From contig CAWIZJ010000003.1 of the NCBI GenBank assembly GCA_963840535.1, positions 81,164 to 145,163 on the forward strand: a stretch of DNA of 64,000 nucleotides. The letters run 5' to 3'. Made by a program: the position numbers and the translations under genes. Shown in pieces: positions 18,845 through 29,934 of this stretch; the first letter of the stretch is position 1, and every line of letters begins with the position of its first letter. A model generated the notes under the pieces. That model ran no database searches. It was not told the DNA's origin and was given only the letters and a program-made list of their open reading frames with translations. The DNA comes from VAZQ01 sp963840535 (GTDB taxonomy: Bacteria > Pseudomonadota > Alphaproteobacteria > Rhizobiales > Xanthobacteraceae).

Positions 18845-19162
18845 ATGAACAAGACACTCGCCGCGGTGCTCGCCGCCGCAACCATCGCAGTCACGCTCGC
18901 CGCCGGCACGACCGACGCCTCCGCGCGTTGGCGCGGCCGGGGATGGGGCTTTGGGCCCGGACTGGCGGCCGGCATCGTGGGCGGCGCCATCATAGGCGGC
19001 GCCCTAGCGGCCTCCCGTCCGCATGGATACGTGGTCTACCCGGGCTATGCGCAGCCGGTCTACGGGCCCGACTGCTACTGGGCGTCGCAGCCGCTCACCG
19101 ATCAGTGGGGCCGCGTCGTCGGATATTCGGGTCGGCCGGTGCAGGTCTGTCCCGGCTATTGA
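18845..19162 (+). CDS. small exported glycine-rich protein, second of a tandem pair
   Basis: 105 residues. Signal peptide ending TTDASA, then GLAAGIVGGAIIGGALAASRP, a Tyr/Pro-rich link and a C-terminal pair of Cys (DCYWASQPLTDQWGR to VQVCPGY). The architecture and many residues match the preceding gene, so the two arose by tandem duplication. An ATG two codons upstream is also possible; the one chosen is 6 bases after ACGGAG. A strong terminator follows at 19222. Confidence 0.7.
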   Translation: MNKTLAAVLAAATIAVTLAAGTTDASARWRGRGWGFGPGLAAGIVGGAIIGGALAASRPHGYVVYPGYAQPVYGPDCYWASQPLTDQWGRVVGYSGRPVQVCPGY

Positions 19163-19221
19163 GGCGCGGCGGTGCGCGGCGCCAGCCCGCGTCGCGTGCG
19201 GCCGATCGCTGAATCGGACGA

Positions 19222-19252
19222 GCCCGGCGCCGGCTGCGCCGGGCTTTCCTTT
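19222..19252 (+). terminator. Rho-independent terminator
   Basis: GCCCGGCG - 7-base loop - CGCCGGGC, a perfect 8-bp GC stem, followed directly by TTTCCTTT. It closes the tandem exported-protein transcript and lies before the convergent transglycosylase gene. Confidence 0.85.
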
Positions 19253-19275
19253 GCCGGCGATCGCGACGAAGCTCC

Positions 19276-20523
19276 TCAGTTCCTCGCTGCCCTGCGCTGC
19301 ATGTCGTCGAGCACCGCCGCGGTCGGCCAGCAATCGACCTTGAGCTTGTTCGTCTTCTGATAGGTGCCGAGCGCCGAGCGCGTGAGCATGCCGGCCTTGC
19401 CGTCGATCTTGTCCTTGTAGAGGCCGAGCGTGGTCAGCGTGCGCTGCATCGTCTCGACCTGCGCCGTCCGCAGCTGCGTGTTCTTGCTCCACGGCTTCTC
19501 GAACGGCCGCGGATCGAGGATGCGCTCGCTCAGATGGCCGACGAACAGCACGTAGAGATCGGAGAAATTGTATTCCTTGATGACGTAGTAGTTCTTGAGC
19601 GTGAGGAAGGCGGGGCCGTAGGTTCCCTCGGGCAGCAGCAGCGACGCCGGCTCGGCGAGCTCGGACGGCGCCGGTTTGCGCCCATGGGTGGGCAAAAATC
19701 CCTGCTCAAGCCACTCCCGGACCGGCCATGTCTGCTCCGGAACTCCGATCGTGCAGTCGACGCCCTGCGGAGCGCGCACCTCGTAGGCCCAGCGCGTGCC
19801 GCGCTGCCAGCCCTTATTGACCAGCTGCTGCGCCGCCGACGCCAGTGCATCGGGCACCGAGTGCCAGATGTCCTTCTTGCCGTCGCCGTCGAAGTCGACG
19901 GCGTGCTTGTAGAACTCGGACGGAAGGAACTGGGTGAGGCCCATGGCGCCGCCCCATGAGCTGCGCATGTCGGCGAGCTTGATGTGCCCCTCGTCGAGCA
20001 TCTTGAGGGCATAGAGCAGCTCCTCCCGGAACATGTCCTTGCGGCGTCCGTAATAGCCCTGGGTGGCGAGCACCGTGATGGCATTCTTCGGGAGCTTGTA
20101 GCCGCCGAAGGCGGTCTCGCGCCCCCAGATGGCGAGCAGGACGTTTCCCGGCACGCCGAATCGCTGCTCGATCGCGGCAAGCGTCCGGCTGTGCTCGGCG
20201 GCGAGCGCCTTGGCCCGCTCTGCCAGGCGCGCAATGTTGGCCTCCTTGATGTAGTCGGCCGGCGTCTGCACGAACTCCGCTTGTCCGCGCGGGGGCGCAT
20301 CCGCCCGCCCCGGAAGATCGAGATCCGGCAGCGTCAGGTCGGGCTCGATCCCGCGCGTGGCCGCATCGAAGGTCCGGCGCGAGATCCCCATGCTCTGGGC
20401 CTGCGCCCACAGCCCATCCAGCCAGCGTTGGAAGGCGGCGTCGGCTGCGACCGACCACGACGCGGCCGACGCCGCAAGCGAGGCCCCCAGCACCGCGGCT
20501 GCCAGCAAGCGCAATCGACCCAT
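19276..20523 (-). CDS. lytic murein transglycosylase, MltB family
   Basis: 415 residues. Signal peptide about 1-28. The SLT_2 catalytic domain spans about 30-330, with the catalytic Glu E136 in IWGRETAFGGYKLP and the GAMGLTQFLPSEFYKHAVD block typical of MltB. A peptidoglycan-binding domain (PG_binding_1) ends the protein (about 350-410, LRTAQVETMQRTL and LGLYKDKIDGKAGMLTR). Cleaves glycan strands to 1,6-anhydro ends in the periplasm. No lipobox is evident, unlike E. coli MltB, so the soluble form common in alphaproteobacteria is likely. Confidence 0.93.
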   Translation of the reverse strand: MGRLRLLAAAVLGASLAASAASWSVAADAAFQRWLDGLWAQAQSMGISRRTFDAATRGIEPDLTLPDLDLPGRADAPPRGQAEFVQTPADYIKEANIARLAERAKALAAEHSRTLAAIEQRFGVPGNVLLAIWGRETAFGGYKLPKNAITVLATQGYYGRRKDMFREELLYALKMLDEGHIKLADMRSSWGGAMGLTQFLPSEFYKHAVDFDGDGKKDIWHSVPDALASAAQQLVNKGWQRGTRWAYEVRAPQGVDCTIGVPEQTWPVREWLEQGFLPTHGRKPAPSELAEPASLLLPEGTYGPAFLTLKNYYVIKEYNFSDLYVLFVGHLSERILDPRPFEKPWSKNTQLRTAQVETMQRTLTTLGLYKDKIDGKAGMLTRSALGTYQKTNKLKVDCWPTAAVLDDMQRRAARN

Positions 20524-20721
20524 TGCTCAACCATCCCTTTCGTTTGCGGCGGCGATTCGGGCATCACCCCGCCCCCACAGGAGAGAACCGAAAAGCGCCG
20601 AAGGTAAGGAGCCGTCGATGAGGGGGCGCCGCCGCTCTATTTCAGGCGCGACAACTCGACCGCTTGCGCGGACGATGGCCGCCGGGATTCGTGCCTCAAC
20701 TCGACCGCAAAGAGTGCTGGT

Positions 20722-21132
20722 CTAGCCGCGCTTGGACGTTAGGCCCGCAATCCCCGACAGCCGGTAGGCCTTTCCGAAACGGCCGAAATCGTTGCTGGTG
20801 ACGCCGTTCTGCTGCGAGCCGCGATACTGCGTGAGCGGCGGAACCACCGTCACCTTGATGAACGCCGTCTCCCCGGGCTTGACCAGTCCGGCGTGCACCG
20901 CGGCGGTCGCCAGTGCCGAGTCGCCGGCATAGATATCGGTGCCCCACACCGGCCCGTCCGCGCTTCCGCAGACGCGGAAATAGAACGTCATGCCGATATC
21001 GTCGCAAAGGTCCAGCATGTTGTGCGGGGCATCCGCCGCGAGAAACCCGCCATCGAGCAGCCTGCGGATCTGCCTGGCGGAGAGCTTGCCGCGGCGATCG
21101 AAGTACGTGACCAGCTCCTGCACCGCCTTCAT
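20722..21132 (-). CDS. LCCL-domain protein
   Basis: 136 residues. From about residue 40 it follows the LCCL domain: DIGMTFYFRVCGSADG, PVWGTDIYAGDSALATAAVH, then KVTVVPPLTQYRGSQQNGV and a final SNDFGRFGKAYR. LCCL domains are known from secreted and surface proteins and bind ligands of unclear nature; in this context, without a signal peptide, it is probably cytoplasmic. The start codon overlaps the stop of the VWA gene by 4 bases, so it is the third gene of a MoxR-VWA operon. Confidence 0.8.
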   Translation of the reverse strand: MKAVQELVTYFDRRGKLSARQIRRLLDGGFLAADAPHNMLDLCDDIGMTFYFRVCGSADGPVWGTDIYAGDSALATAAVHAGLVKPGETAFIKVTVVPPLTQYRGSQQNGVTSNDFGRFGKAYRLSGIAGLTSKRG

Positions 21133-22417
21133 CGCGGGCCTCCATCCATCGTGACCACGACGCCGTAACGCGGCGAGAAGCTTGCAGCCGTGGGCAGGAC
21201 CCAGAGCACGCTGTAGGGCATCTCCTCGGACGGATAGCCGATGTCGCCGTCGGTCACGATCACCGCGGCGGTGACGCGCGGATCGTCGGCCAGCACGAGC
21301 ATCGCCGGAGAGAGGTCGCTGCCTCCGAATCCGCTGATCTGGTACGCCGCAAGCTCGTCGGGAGAGAGGATCGTGTCGGCCTTTACCTCGGCGTCGCACT
21401 GCACCAGGCGGATGGAATCGACCGCCAGCGCGTCGCAGAACTCCGCGATCGCCCCGAGTGCGCGCGGGATCTCGCCGGTCATGGAGCCGCTGGTGTCCAG
21501 CAGCACGTTGAGCATCCAGGTCTCGCGCTTGCGTCCGGGGAGGACCAGATCGGGTCGGTCGGCACGCCCGCCGCGACGGGCGCACGAAGGTCCGCTCGCC
21601 CGGGGCAACCGACTCCAGCCATTTCTGCAACGCCATCTGCCAGGGCGTGCGGTAGATCCCGCGCAGCGCCGACATGAGCTGGCTCGATGCGCCGGTCTCG
21701 GTGCCGCGCCCCTTCATCGCCGCCAGCGCCCTGGCGAGGGCGAGCCCCTTGGCCGCCAGCTCCTCCATGCGCCTCGCCCGGTCGGCCTGATCGTCGGTGT
21801 CGGTGGGGAACCAGTCGCGCTCGAGCTTGTCGCCGAGCACGTCCCCCGCCAGGTTGCCCTCGCCGGATTCGCCGCTCTCCGCGGCACTGTCCCGCTCGCT
21901 GCCGATCGCCGCCGAAGATCCGGGTCGCCGCGACGACCTGGCCTTCCCAGACCTGCGTTTGCGATCGCATCTGGCTGCCGCCCTTGCGGAACGCCAGCAC
22001 GATCTGCTCGGCCGATTTCTCGCGCGCTCCCGGCATGTCCAGCCCGCCCGCCGGGATCGCGTCGACGCCGAGCTCAACGCGCAGAATATCGTTGATGATG
22101 TAGTCGTGCGCATAGTTGAACTCGAGCTGTCCGCTGCCCTTGGCCCGGTCGTGGGTGCGCAGCGCCAGATGCAGGAGCTCGTGGGCGAGCACGAACACCA
22201 GCTCGTCGTCCTTCAGTCGTGCCACGAAGTCGCGGTTGGCGACGATGCGGCCCGACGCGAAGACACCCATGGTCGGGACGCGATCGTCGATAGCGACACG
22301 AACCGCTCCGGCGAGACCCGCGAGGTGCGGGAGCGGCACCGTGACCATGCGCAGCCCGTTCTCGATCCGCGCAAGCGTCCGGCCGGGCGACCTGTCGGCG
22401 CGCGCCGGCGTCGTCAT
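21129..22417 (-). CDS. VWA-like protein with N-terminal HExxH metallopeptidase-like domain, two frameshifts
   Basis: About 430 codons in three frames. The first part (from 22417) has the zinc motif HELLH (79-83) in LAHELLHLALRTHDR and then NYAHDYIINDILR, typical of DUF2201-type domains. Frame changes near 21900 and 21580 link it to an acidic middle (DWFPTDTDDQADRARRMEEL) and to a C-terminal VWA-like domain with the MIDAS motif DTSGSM and FGGSDLSPAM. Families of this type work with MoxR ATPases, here encoded just upstream with an ATGA overlap. The frameshifts sit in well-conserved sequence, so read error is likely. Confidence 0.8.
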
Positions 22418-23448
22418 AGCGACGTGACCTTCTTCAGGATCTCGAGCATGGCGCGATCGGCGCCGAGCGCACCCCACTGCTCGACCAGGTTGGTCAGCAG
22501 CGTCAGCTGGTTCTCGGGCGGCAGGCTGCGCAGGAAGCGGTTGACCGTGCGCGGCTTCAGGTTGGCGAACTTGCCGTTGCGGACGTTCTGGCGGACGCAG
22601 TCGAGGATAAACCAGCGGGTGGCCGCGGCGCTCGGCAGCAGCCCGGGGTTCTCGATGTAGCATTCGATCGGCTGCATCGGCCCGATCGCCTCCTCGGCGA
22701 GCGCGCAGTAGACGGCCGCGTCCTCGGACGACAGGCGGCCGAACGCGAGTGCGCGCCGCGTCTCCCGATTGAGGATTCCGGACGCCTGCGCCATGTCGAG
22801 CGCACGCGAGAGCAGCGCCCAGGCCCGCGGAGTGGAGAACGGGACCGGTTCGGTCGGCACCGGACGCATCAGCGCTTCCGGCATGAAGGAGATGAAGTTG
22901 CGGATATCGGCGCGGATGCCGTGGCGCGCTGCCCAATCCTGCCATTCCTCGGAATCGACGCGCAGATGCACTATGGTGACACGGTTGACCAGCGCCGAGC
23001 TCAACGAGCGCACCAGCGCACGATCCTGCTGCCGATTCCCGGCCGCGATCACCCAGCTTCCCGCCGGCAAGGCGTGCTCGCCGAGTCGGCGCTCCAGGAG
23101 CAGCGAATAGAACGCCTTCTGCACGTCGGGTGCACAGGCGGGCAGCTCGTCGAGGAACAGGCAGAACGGCTCGGGATCCTCGGGCAACAGCACACGCGGC
23201 GGGCAGAACACCGAGCGCTCGCCGATGATGCGGGGAATCCCGCTCACATCCTCCGGCGCGATCTGGGTGCCGAGCAGCGAGCGGCAGGCAATGCCGACCT
23301 CCCTCGCCGCCTGATAGACCATCTCCGACTTGCCGACGCCGGGTGCGGAGAGCAGCAGGAAGCTCTGCTCGCTGGCCATGCACTGCACGAGCTTCTTCGC
23401 CTGCTTCAGCGTGATGGTTTCCTCCATCGCGCTGCGGGCTGCTTCCAT
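22414..23448 (-). CDS. MoxR-type AAA ATPase
   Basis: 344 residues. Walker A GVGKS (37-41) in LLLSAPGVGKSEM, Walker B CLFLDELPA (96-104), sensor I region WVIAAGNRQQD and an Arg-finger-bearing RVTIVHLR block. MoxR ATPases are chaperones that insert metals or remodel partner VWA proteins. The start at 23448 follows GGAGGGA; the longer open frame upstream is not preferred. It heads the three-gene operon MoxR, VWA/metallopeptidase and LCCL, all joined by 4-base overlaps. Confidence 0.9.
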   Translation of the reverse strand: MEAARSAMEETITLKQAKKLVQCMASEQSFLLLSAPGVGKSEMVYQAAREVGIACRSLLGTQIAPEDVSGIPRIIGERSVFCPPRVLLPEDPEPFCLFLDELPACAPDVQKAFYSLLLERRLGEHALPAGSWVIAAGNRQQDRALVRSLSSALVNRVTIVHLRVDSEEWQDWAARHGIRADIRNFISFMPEALMRPVPTEPVPFSTPRAWALLSRALDMAQASGILNRETRRALAFGRLSSEDAAVYCALAEEAIGPMQPIECYIENPGLLPSAAATRWFILDCVRQNVRNGKFANLKPRTVNRFLRSLPPENQLTLLTNLVEQWGALGADRAMLEILKKVTSL

Positions 23449-23852
23449 GGATCGTCCCTCCGAGGCTCGGCGGCGCCGGCCGGTCGACGGCGCGGCGATA
23501 TTTAGGAAAGCGCCAAGCACCGCGCCAATGGCGGCGCGGTCGAGGGCCGGTCGCCACTCGCCATCCCCGTTCTCGACGCGACGGCCGCTGCTGCGGCCCT
23601 CGGCCGGCAACAACGACCACCGACAAACCCATGTTTTGCCGCAAGAACTGCGCCGGCATGGCGAGGCGGGAGGGCAGCAGGATCGCGGCGCCGCCGATGG
23701 AGCAGCCGGAACCGCTCACAAGAATATTCTTCGCCTCCGAACCACGTGCAAAAAATGTTTCTACTGCTCTGAAGCAAAATAATAACGAAATTCTACCGTT
23801 TCGGAGCACGAAGGTGTATATCGGTCGCGCGAAATCAACGGGAATGTTCGCG
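23449..23852. other. intergenic region with an AT-rich promoter-like zone
   Basis: About 400 bases between divergent genes. The part at about 23720-23830 is markedly AT-rich (AAAATAATAACGAAATTC) and probably carries the promoter for the helix-hairpin-helix gene. The open frame that runs through it from 23631 has no family features. Confidence 0.4.
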
Positions 23853-24296
23853 ATGAAAGTCGGACGAGTGGCTCGCGCATGTCTGGCCGCGGTGCTCGGC
23901 CTTGCTTTCGCACAGCCGGCGTCGGCGCGCACGCAGCAGGAGCTGATGAAAGTCTGCGCCGACGAGTGGAACACTCTGAAGGCGGCGAACAGGACCGCAG
24001 GCAAGGTCTATCAGGACTTCGTCAAGGACTGTCTGGCCAGGCACAAGGCCGCGGAGCAGCCCAACCTGACTCCCTCGGCAACCACTGCGGAGCCGGCGGC
24101 GACGACGGGACGGACGAACCTGAACACCGCGACGGCGGCTGAGCTCGACCGCCTGCCGCAGGTCGACGAAGCACGCGCGAAGGCCATCATCGCGGCGCGC
24201 GCCAAGGCGAGGTTCAAGAGCTGGGAGGATTTCGTCGCGCGAAAGGTGGTGCCGTCGGGGATCGAGACCGCCATCAAGGACCTCGTCGGCTTCTGA
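23853..24296 (+). CDS. exported helix-hairpin-helix protein (ComEA-like C-terminus)
   Basis: 147 residues. Signal peptide about 1-23 (ending ASA), a PsiF-like segment with two Cys (LMKVCADEWNTL and FVKDCLARHK), an Ala/Thr-rich linker and a helix-hairpin-helix domain, LNTATAAELDRLPQVDEARA to the GIETAIKDLVGF end. HhH domains of this kind bind DNA in competence protein ComEA. A role in periplasmic DNA binding is possible but the fusion to a PsiF-like segment is unusual, so function is open. The ATG at 23844 is an alternative start. Confidence 0.75.
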   Translation: MKVGRVARACLAAVLGLAFAQPASARTQQELMKVCADEWNTLKAANRTAGKVYQDFVKDCLARHKAAEQPNLTPSATTAEPAATTGRTNLNTATAAELDRLPQVDEARAKAIIAARAKARFKSWEDFVARKVVPSGIETAIKDLVGF

Positions 24297-24299
24297 TCG

Positions 24300-25072
24300 C
24301 TATCGCCTGGCAACGATGAACAGGCGGGGAAATTTCAGAAGCACCTTGCCGTCCCGGCACGGCGGGTAGGCACGGGCGATCGCAGCCGCGTAGTCGGCGA
24401 GAAACCCGCCGCGCATGTCGTCTTCGAGCGGAGAGAGAAACGGTCGCAGCCCCGAGCCCTGGAACCATTCCACGATCGCCGGGGGTCCCGTCATCACGTG
24501 GTTGTAGACGGTGTGCCAGATGTCGAGGTGGCTCGCGATCGGCCCGAGCAGGTCGTAATACGCCGAAGGGGTCGGCAGATCGTCGCGGGCGGCAGCGGCC
24601 AGCTCGAGTGTGCCCGACCAGGGTCCCCTCATCGCGACCTCGCGCATCAGCGTCAGCGCCGGCTCGGCGGTGTTGTCCGGCATCTGCACCGCCAGCACGC
24701 CGCCCGGCGGCAACGCTTCGAGCAGGCGCCGCAGAACGGCGCGATGATCGGGCACCCATTGAAAGACCGCGTTCGCAAACAACAGGTCGGTCGGCTCCGG
24801 CGGGCGCCATTGGGCGAGGTCCGCCTCGACGAAGCTGCATCCGGGCAGACGCTGGCGGGCCTGCCGCAGCATGTCGGGCGAGGAATCGAGCCCGGTCACC
24901 TCGGCACCCGGGTAGCGGGCGACGAGCAGCTCGGTGGAATTGCCCGGCCCGCAGCCGAGATCGAACACGCGGCGCGGATCATCGAGCGGCACCTGCGCCA
25001 GCAGATCGCGCGGCGGGCGCGTGCGCTCGTCCTCGAACTTGAGATATTGGCGGGCGCTCCAGTCGTCCGGCA

Positions 25073-25073
<1 letters not shown>
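24300..25073 (-). CDS. tam: trans-aconitate 2-methyltransferase
   Basis: 257 residues. SAM-binding motif VFDLGCGPGNS (36-46), acidic strand end GLDSSPDM, and the Tam-specific motifs DWSARQYLKFEDERTRPP at the start and LLFANAVFQWVPDH after the third strand. Tam methylates trans-aconitate, removing a compound that inhibits aconitase. The start overlaps the stop of ettA (TGATG), so it is translated as the second gene of that transcript. Length matches the family. Confidence 0.9.
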
Positions 25074-26725
<1,652 letters not shown>

Positions 26726-27103
26726 GAACCGCCTGCCTCGCCTCTGTCTTGGGCACCTTCGGCGCCGGATGGGGGAATTCGGCGGCTGATGTAGCGAGGC
26801 GAGGCGCGAAGGGCAAGCACGCGCGTCTCCCCTCGTCCATCGAGTTGCACCGCACGCAACTTGCAGCCGACCTCGCTGGCCGGCCTTGCCGCGCAGCATT
26901 CCGCCACGAAAAGGAAAATTCGTGATCGCCGAGCACATCCGCCGCGGCGGAGCCGACGTAGCTGCTTGCGAAGGCAAGACACGAGGCCTGCCGATATTCA
27001 TGGTGGCGGGCGACCCGCGCGCCCAACCCGCGCACACGAGCGAACGACTACGGAGCAGCCGGCACCAATCGGCAAGGCCCAGCGAGTGGACTGGAGAGCG
27101 TCA
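26726..27103. other. intergenic region upstream of ettA
   Basis: About 380 bases with no gene that I can support on either strand. It would hold the ettA-tam promoter. Confidence 0.4.
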
Positions 27104-27345
27104 ATGAGCGCGGCAAGCAGCTCGGGGAAATTGTTCACGACCCGACGCAAGACGCCGGGAGCGGCGGCCGAACTCGCCGACCCTGTTCCGGAATCTGCTA
27201 AGGGCCCTGCTCGACCCCTACCGCCCCGAATTGCACTACATGCGCGCCCCCGGGCCGAAGTGGCGCGCCAAGCATGGCGGCACGCCTGCGGTCCCAACCA
27301 CAACCGGGACGGTACGTCCTCGTCGTCGCGCGAACCACGCGAAAA
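27104..27345 (+). pseudogene. degenerate upstream copy of the small ORF at 27545
   Basis: In one frame from about 27190 this stretch encodes LFRNLLRALLDPYRPELHYM followed by RAPGPKWRAKHGG, closely matching LRSLARSVLDPYRPELHYM and RGPGPKWHAKHDA of the next gene. The ATG at 27104 is in another frame from that homology, so the copy is frameshifted. It is probably a decayed tandem duplicate. Confidence 0.55.
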
Positions 27346-27544
27346 CCCGTACTGTGACCTGGTTGCATCAGGCATTAACCCTAACAGTAACATTTTTGCA
27401 ACAACCTCTGACAATCTTGAAATCGCAGGAGAATTCCTACTGCCTTTTAAGAAATTTGGTCAGACAATGAATGTCGAAAGCTGGCGTTCCATGCGAGGAC
27501 ATACGGAACGAAGCCGGCACGGATAAGAGTTCCGGAGAAGGGTC

Positions 27545-27772
27545 ATGGCAAGGCAGCCAGTTCGCAACACCCCGGCCAAGCACGTGCTTCCGAGGCTCAC
27601 CGCCGACTTCGCGGACCTCCTGAGAAGCCTCGCCAGGAGCGTGCTCGACCCCTACCGGCCCGAGCTGCACTACATGCGCGGACCCGGGCCCAAGTGGCAC
27701 GCCAAGCACGACGCCGTGCCGGTCCAACTCAATCGCACGCCGGCGCTGGCGCGCATTCGCATCAAGGGCTGA
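27545..27772 (+). CDS. small conserved basic protein (75 aa)
   Basis: 75 residues, basic, without membrane helix or Cys. Core motif LDPYRPELHYMRGPGPKW, then a basic tail. GGAGAAGGG lies just before the ATG. I recall similar uncharacterised short proteins in Bradyrhizobium. The presence of a recognisable degenerate copy 360 bases upstream, with conservation at the amino-acid level, argues that it is a real protein. Function unknown. Confidence 0.6.
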   Translation: MARQPVRNTPAKHVLPRLTADFADLLRSLARSVLDPYRPELHYMRGPGPKWHAKHDAVPVQLNRTPALARIRIKG

Positions 27773-27978
27773 TTTTTCCAACCACTGCGTCGTTCCCGAA
27801 TCGCGCACCGCCGGTGTCGCGAAGCCGCGCCGCAGTCCGCTCTGGCCGGCTCCTGCGCGCGCACCGGCGGGCGCGACCCCCGTGCCCGAGACTGATTTCA
27901 TCGCGCCGCAATACGCTCTAATACTACAGCGTCCATCCGCCCGCTCCTCCTCGCCGACGGCCAACCACGGAACCCGCC

Positions 27979-28938
27979 ATGCCCCGCTACCGCTGCGCGA
28001 TCCTCGACGACTACCAGAATGTCGCCCTTGCCATGGCCGACTGGTCGAAGGTCGCGGGCGACCTCGACATCACGGTGTTCAACCGGCATCTCGGCGCAGC
28101 CGACAAGGTGATCCAGGCGCTGCAGGGCTTCGGGATCGTGTGCGCGATGCGGGAGCGGACGGCCTTTCCGCGCGCCGTGATCGAGCAGCTTCCGGACCTC
28201 AGGCTCCTCATCACCACCGGCCTGCGCAATGCGTCCTTCGACGTCGCCGCGGCCAGAGAGCGCGGGGTCGTGGTGTGCGGAACCCCATCGGTCGGCAATC
28301 CGACCGCGGGCATCGCCATCGGCCTGATGCTCGAGCTCACCCGCCGCATCGGCTACGAGAACGCGCGCATGAAGGCCGGCGAGCCCTGGCAGACCACCAT
28401 CGGCGTCGACCTCGAAGGGCTGACGCTGGGCGTGATCGGCCTCGGCAAGCTCGGCACCCGCACCGCTCGCATCGCCAAGGCCTTCGGGATGAAGGTGATC
28501 GCCTGGAGCCAGAACCTCACACCGGAGAAATGCAAGGAAGCGGGCGTCGAACATGTCGGGAAGGACGACCTGTTCCGGCAGGCCGACTTCGTCACCATCC
28601 ACCTGGTGCTGTCGCCGCGCTCGCGCGGCCTCGTCGGCGCCGGCGAGCTCGCCCTGATGAAGCCTTCGGCCTACATCATCAACACCTCGCGTGGACCGAT
28701 CATCGACGAGACCGCGCTCCTCGCCGCGCTGCAGGCCCGCAAGATCGCCGGCGCCGGACTCGACGTGTTCGACACCGAGCCGCTGCCCACCGATCATCCG
28801 CTGCGCAAGATGGACAATGTCGTGCTCACGCCGCATCTCGGCTACGTCGCGGAGCAGAACTACCGGGCCTATTTCGACGGCGTGGTCGAGGACATCCGCG
28901 CATTCCTGGACGGCAACCCGGTGCGCGTCCTCGATTAG
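27979..28938 (+). CDS. D-2-hydroxyacid dehydrogenase
   Basis: 319 residues. NAD-binding motif GLGKLG (154-159) and the full catalytic set of the family: R238 (TSRGP), E267 (DTEPLP) and H286 (TPHLGY). Such enzymes interconvert 2-keto acids and D-2-hydroxy acids. The N-terminal catalytic half is diverged, so substrate (glycerate, phosphoglycerate, hydroxyisocaproate) cannot be decided. It converges with the Bug receptor gene at 28960, leaving 21 bases between stops. Confidence 0.92.
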   Translation: MPRYRCAILDDYQNVALAMADWSKVAGDLDITVFNRHLGAADKVIQALQGFGIVCAMRERTAFPRAVIEQLPDLRLLITTGLRNASFDVAAARERGVVVCGTPSVGNPTAGIAIGLMLELTRRIGYENARMKAGEPWQTTIGVDLEGLTLGVIGLGKLGTRTARIAKAFGMKVIAWSQNLTPEKCKEAGVEHVGKDDLFRQADFVTIHLVLSPRSRGLVGAGELALMKPSAYIINTSRGPIIDETALLAALQARKIAGAGLDVFDTEPLPTDHPLRKMDNVVLTPHLGYVAEQNYRAYFDGVVEDIRAFLDGNPVRVLD

Positions 28939-28959
28939 AGCACGATCCACTGGTATCGA

Positions 28960-29934
28960 TCACTGGCCCGGCTTGATGCCGAGATCCCTGGCGACGGCGG
29001 CGAGCCTGGCGCGCTGGTCATCGACGGCCGCGCCGAACTGCGTCGGCCCGCCGGGGTTGGGCAACTGCCCGGTCAGGTTCAGCCGCTCGGCAATCGCCGG
29101 ATCGGCCGCCATCACCGCCTCGACGTCGGCGGCAATGCGTTCGCGCAACGCCAGCGGCATGCCCGCGGGACCGAAGAAGCCGACGAGGCCATCCAGCGTG
29201 AGCTCGTCATGCCCCGCTTCCTTGACCGTAGGCACGTCGCGGTGGGTGGGCGCGCGCGCGCTGTTCGAAACCGCCATCAGCTTGATCTTGCCGGCCTGCA
29301 GCTGCGGCCGCGCGATCGCCAGCGCGGTCACGTGGACGTGCACACGTCCTTCGGCGAGATCGTTGGTCGCCTCGACCGGGTTGCGATACGGGACCTTGGT
29401 CATGTTCAGACCATTGCTCTTCAGAAATCCGGCGAAGACGAAATCGAGGGCCCCGGTCGTCCCGACCCAGTTGAGCTTGCCCGGCTCGCGGCGCGCCATC
29501 GCGACGAGGTCCTTCAGCGAAGCAACGTCCAATGATGCGGGGACGGCGAGCACGATGATGGTATTCGACACGCGCGCGATCGGCTGGAGATCGGTCGGCT
29601 TGTAGGAGAGGTTCTCGTGCAGGAGGGGATGGGCGGTGAACGAGGAGGTGGGCGTGGCGAGCAGCACATGATCGTCGTTGGCAGCCACGAAGGCGTTGAT
29701 CGCGACGATGCCGTCGCCTCCCGGCTTGTTCTCGACCACCACCGGCTGGCCCCACTTCCTGGTCAAGCGGTCGGCAAGCAGCCGGGTGCCGACGTCGGTG
29801 CCGCTCCCGGGTCCGAGCGTGAGAAGGAACTTGACCGGCCGCTGCGGCCAGGTCTGCGCGGCCGACGGCAGGGACCAAGCAACAAGCGCAGCGACAGCGA
29901 CGAAGCCGAGCATCCAACGATTCATGCCGGTCAT
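28960..29934 (-). CDS. Bug/TctC-family periplasmic receptor
   Basis: 324 residues. Signal peptide about 1-26 (ending PSAAQ), then WPQRPVKFLLTLGPGSGTD, the ENKPGGDG loop and FTAHPLLHENLSYKP. The start at 29934 has AGGAGAAAACC just upstream; the longer frame is not preferred. Fourth member of the family in this window. No transporter membrane genes are near. Ligand unknown; the adjacent hydroxyacid dehydrogenase hints at a hydroxy- or keto-acid, which is inference. Confidence 0.9.
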   Translation of the reverse strand: MTGMNRWMLGFVAVAALVAWSLPSAAQTWPQRPVKFLLTLGPGSGTDVGTRLLADRLTRKWGQPVVVENKPGGDGIVAINAFVAANDDHVLLATPTSSFTAHPLLHENLSYKPTDLQPIARVSNTIIVLAVPASLDVASLKDLVAMARREPGKLNWVGTTGALDFVFAGFLKSNGLNMTKVPYRNPVEATNDLAEGRVHVHVTALAIARPQLQAGKIKLMAVSNSARAPTHRDVPTVKEAGHDELTLDGLVGFFGPAGMPLALRERIAADVEAVMAADPAIAERLNLTGQLPNPGGPTQFGAAVDDQRARLAAVARDLGIKPGQ

